Below, piece after piece: positions 62,779 through 64,000 of a stretch of 64,000 bases of DNA. This DNA is from Alteripontixanthobacter sp. GTDB taxonomy: Bacteria > Pseudomonadota > Alphaproteobacteria > Sphingomonadales > Sphingomonadaceae. A program made the position numbers and the translations under genes. Within the stretch, counting starts at the first letter, position 1, and each line of letters starts with the position of its first letter. The notes under the pieces were generated by a model that did no database searches, was not told the origin of the DNA, and saw only the letters and a list, made by a program, of their open reading frames with translations. The stretch lies in NCBI GenBank assembly GCA_039968605.1, contig JBDVPM010000008.1, positions 1,726,968-1,790,967 on the forward strand, written 5' to 3'.

Positions 62779-63558
62779 ATTAACCGCTCGCCAAACTCCC
62801 TGGCTGTCTTAAGTTAGTGTTGTCGCCTGAAGCCCAGTCCGCTTTGCGCCCCATTTTCGGTCGTTGGAGCCCGGTTGCCGCTTTCCCGAAACCAGACATG
62901 AACTTGTCAATTGCGGGTCGGGGGCATCACGTCCTTTCGGACGAGATGCCTTGGGTCGGATCTCCTTTCCGGCAACTGATACCTGTGCCGAATCCATGCC
63001 AAACATCGGCATAGGGAGTCCAAGCGCACTAGTTGATCGACTCGTTCATTCGCGGGAAGGCGTGAGGCTCGTCAGACGATGCCAAACCTACCAATCTCAG
63101 GTTGTACTACTCTTTTAGACTTGCAGGCCTCCGCAAAGCTACGCCTTGCGTCATTAGTGCTCGGCATCCATTGCGGAGTCGAGCGCTACCCGCTCAAGGC
63201 TTCGAGCGGTTGGATGCTATCAGGGTCCGTACTCGTAAGTTAGCGGGTCCGGAGCCTCATCACATTGTAGCCGGTTCGGGATTGAGATCGTGTACTTGCA
63301 CGTGTTCGTCGAGAGCACGAATGACAGCCTCGGACTTGCTCTCCAAATTTGACGTTCCGTCCTGCTGAAAGTTTAGCAGTCGGCCCAGTAAGACAAGTTG
63401 CGACAAGACGTTTTGAGAGGATCAAGAGAGGTATCGTGTCGCTTATTGCGCTGCTTGTGACTTCCTCTGCAGCGGATTTGGTGTATGAAGGCAGAGTAAC
63501 GAAGAGGATTTTGTCACACAGACGCCCAAAAACTGTGCGTTCTTCTGCCAGGAGGGCA
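62779..63558. other. Long stretch without a convincing gene
   Basis: 780 bp. It begins with GCTTTGCGCCCCAT (about 62849), also found after the intact excisionase-type gene at 10420. Beyond that the frames are short and conflicting on both strands; a 70-codon frame ending at 63561 overlaps the next gene but has no protein-like features I trust. Likely decayed sequence. Confidence 0.55.
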
Positions 63559-64000
63559 TGAGTCGATACTCCATGATTGATAACGATCTCAGGAAGATCT
63601 TGATCGAAAAGGTCCTTGATGACCTTCCCCTCCCCCTGACTTTGCAAACGATCAAACGATGGACCGATGACCAGTTCGTCAGGGAAGTCGATTTCATCAG
63701 CAAGCCGATCAAACTTGCCGAACTCATCGTCATTACCGCGCTTTCCCGGCCCAATTCGGACATGTTTGTCAATGTTTGGAACAATCTCTCCAACCAGGAT
63801 TCCGGCGATCTGGCAGGCCTTGCCAAACTGGTCCAGGACTTGGGGAACGGAGGGGTGGAGTGGCAGGTTAGCGAGGCAAAGACCGTGCTGAGTTGGGCGT
63901 TCGAACATGATCCGCTCACCACGCTCGACGGCTTCCCTTTTGTCGATCGTACCGAATTCCGCCGGTTGCTGCCACGACCGCAAGGGGAAACGACACCGGC
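63559..64000 (+). CDS. Unrecognised protein, N-terminal part (runs off the window end)
   Basis: At least 147 codons open to the window end. The start is uncertain: AGGAGG lies only 2 bases before the ATG at 63559, and the ATG at 63574 is an alternative. The sequence is amphipathic-helical (IDNDLRKILIEKVLDDLPLP; KLAELIVITALSRPNSDMFV) and ends in FPFVDRTEFRRLLP. That last stretch resembles the segment preceding a nucleotide-binding domain in effector-associated-domain NTPases, a weak hint that a P-loop follows outside the window. The overlapping minus-strand frame is less protein-like. Confidence 0.6.

Noticed and set aside
63349-63561. 70-codon forward frame overlapping the last gene
   Set aside because: ATGA overlap is suggestive, but the composition is basic and Ser-rich without any motif, in sequence that looks decayed.
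63240-63983. 247-codon minus frame at the window end
   Set aside because: The forward frame from 63559 looks more like a protein, and the N-terminal half of this frame reads as its complement.

Overview
The window looks like chromosomal DNA of a sphingomonad-type alphaproteobacterium (order Sphingomonadales, probably an Erythrobacter relative). The basis is inference from high GC, the pyrB + inactive dihydroorotase pair, a ParA/SPOR cluster, and the style of the proteins; no rRNA or other taxonomic marker is present.

Positions 1-9.4 kb are ordinary core genome: the start of a DUF418 membrane protein, two SPOR-domain proteins flanking a ParA ATPase, pyrB overlapping a catalytically dead PyrC homologue, and signal peptide peptidase SppA, ending at an intact tRNA-Val(CAC).

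Positions 9451-60608 are an integrated genomic island of about 51 kb. A 62-bp direct repeat, the 3' part of the tRNA plus 12 bp, marks both ends (attL 9451-9512, attR 60547-60608). An excisionase-type HTH protein lies just inside attL and a tyrosine integrase just inside attR. Cargo runs in modules: (a) 10.7-18.4 kb, a MarR-controlled EmrAB-TolC type tripartite pump with a UbiB-like kinase, a hydrolase and a thioesterase; (b) 18.8-26.6 kb, plasmid-like genes of unknown role with two DnaQ-fold exonucleases, leader hairpins and an intergenic region dense in repeats; (c) 26.8-29.2 kb, a mercury module (flavoprotein oxidoreductase, MerR, MerT-like, GDCCVFCS protein); (d) 29.2-41.3 kb, copper/silver handling: a long leftward operon ending in a P1B ATPase, diverging from a cnrYXH-like anti-sigma/sensor/sigma set that leads into copA-copB and a persulfide-oxidation pair; (e) 41.3-50.3 kb, a leftward Cus operon (leader protein, cusC, cusB, cusA, cusF, 39-aa membrane peptide, multicopper oxidase); (f) 50.5-59 kb, a Czc-type cobalt/zinc/cadmium RND operon with two CDF-like transporters, DUF3703 and a MerR-family regulator with a clean operator. 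Together these modules would detoxify Hg, Cu/Ag and Co/Zn/Cd by uptake control, cytoplasmic export, periplasmic oxidation and trans-envelope efflux.

Positions 60.6-64 kb, outside attR, are not plain core genome. They hold three small secreted or membrane proteins, a frameshifted copy of the excisionase-type gene, and the start of an unrecognised protein running off the window. This suggests a decayed second element accreted at the same tRNA. Functional calls rest on motifs I can see and on family knowledge; no searches were run.
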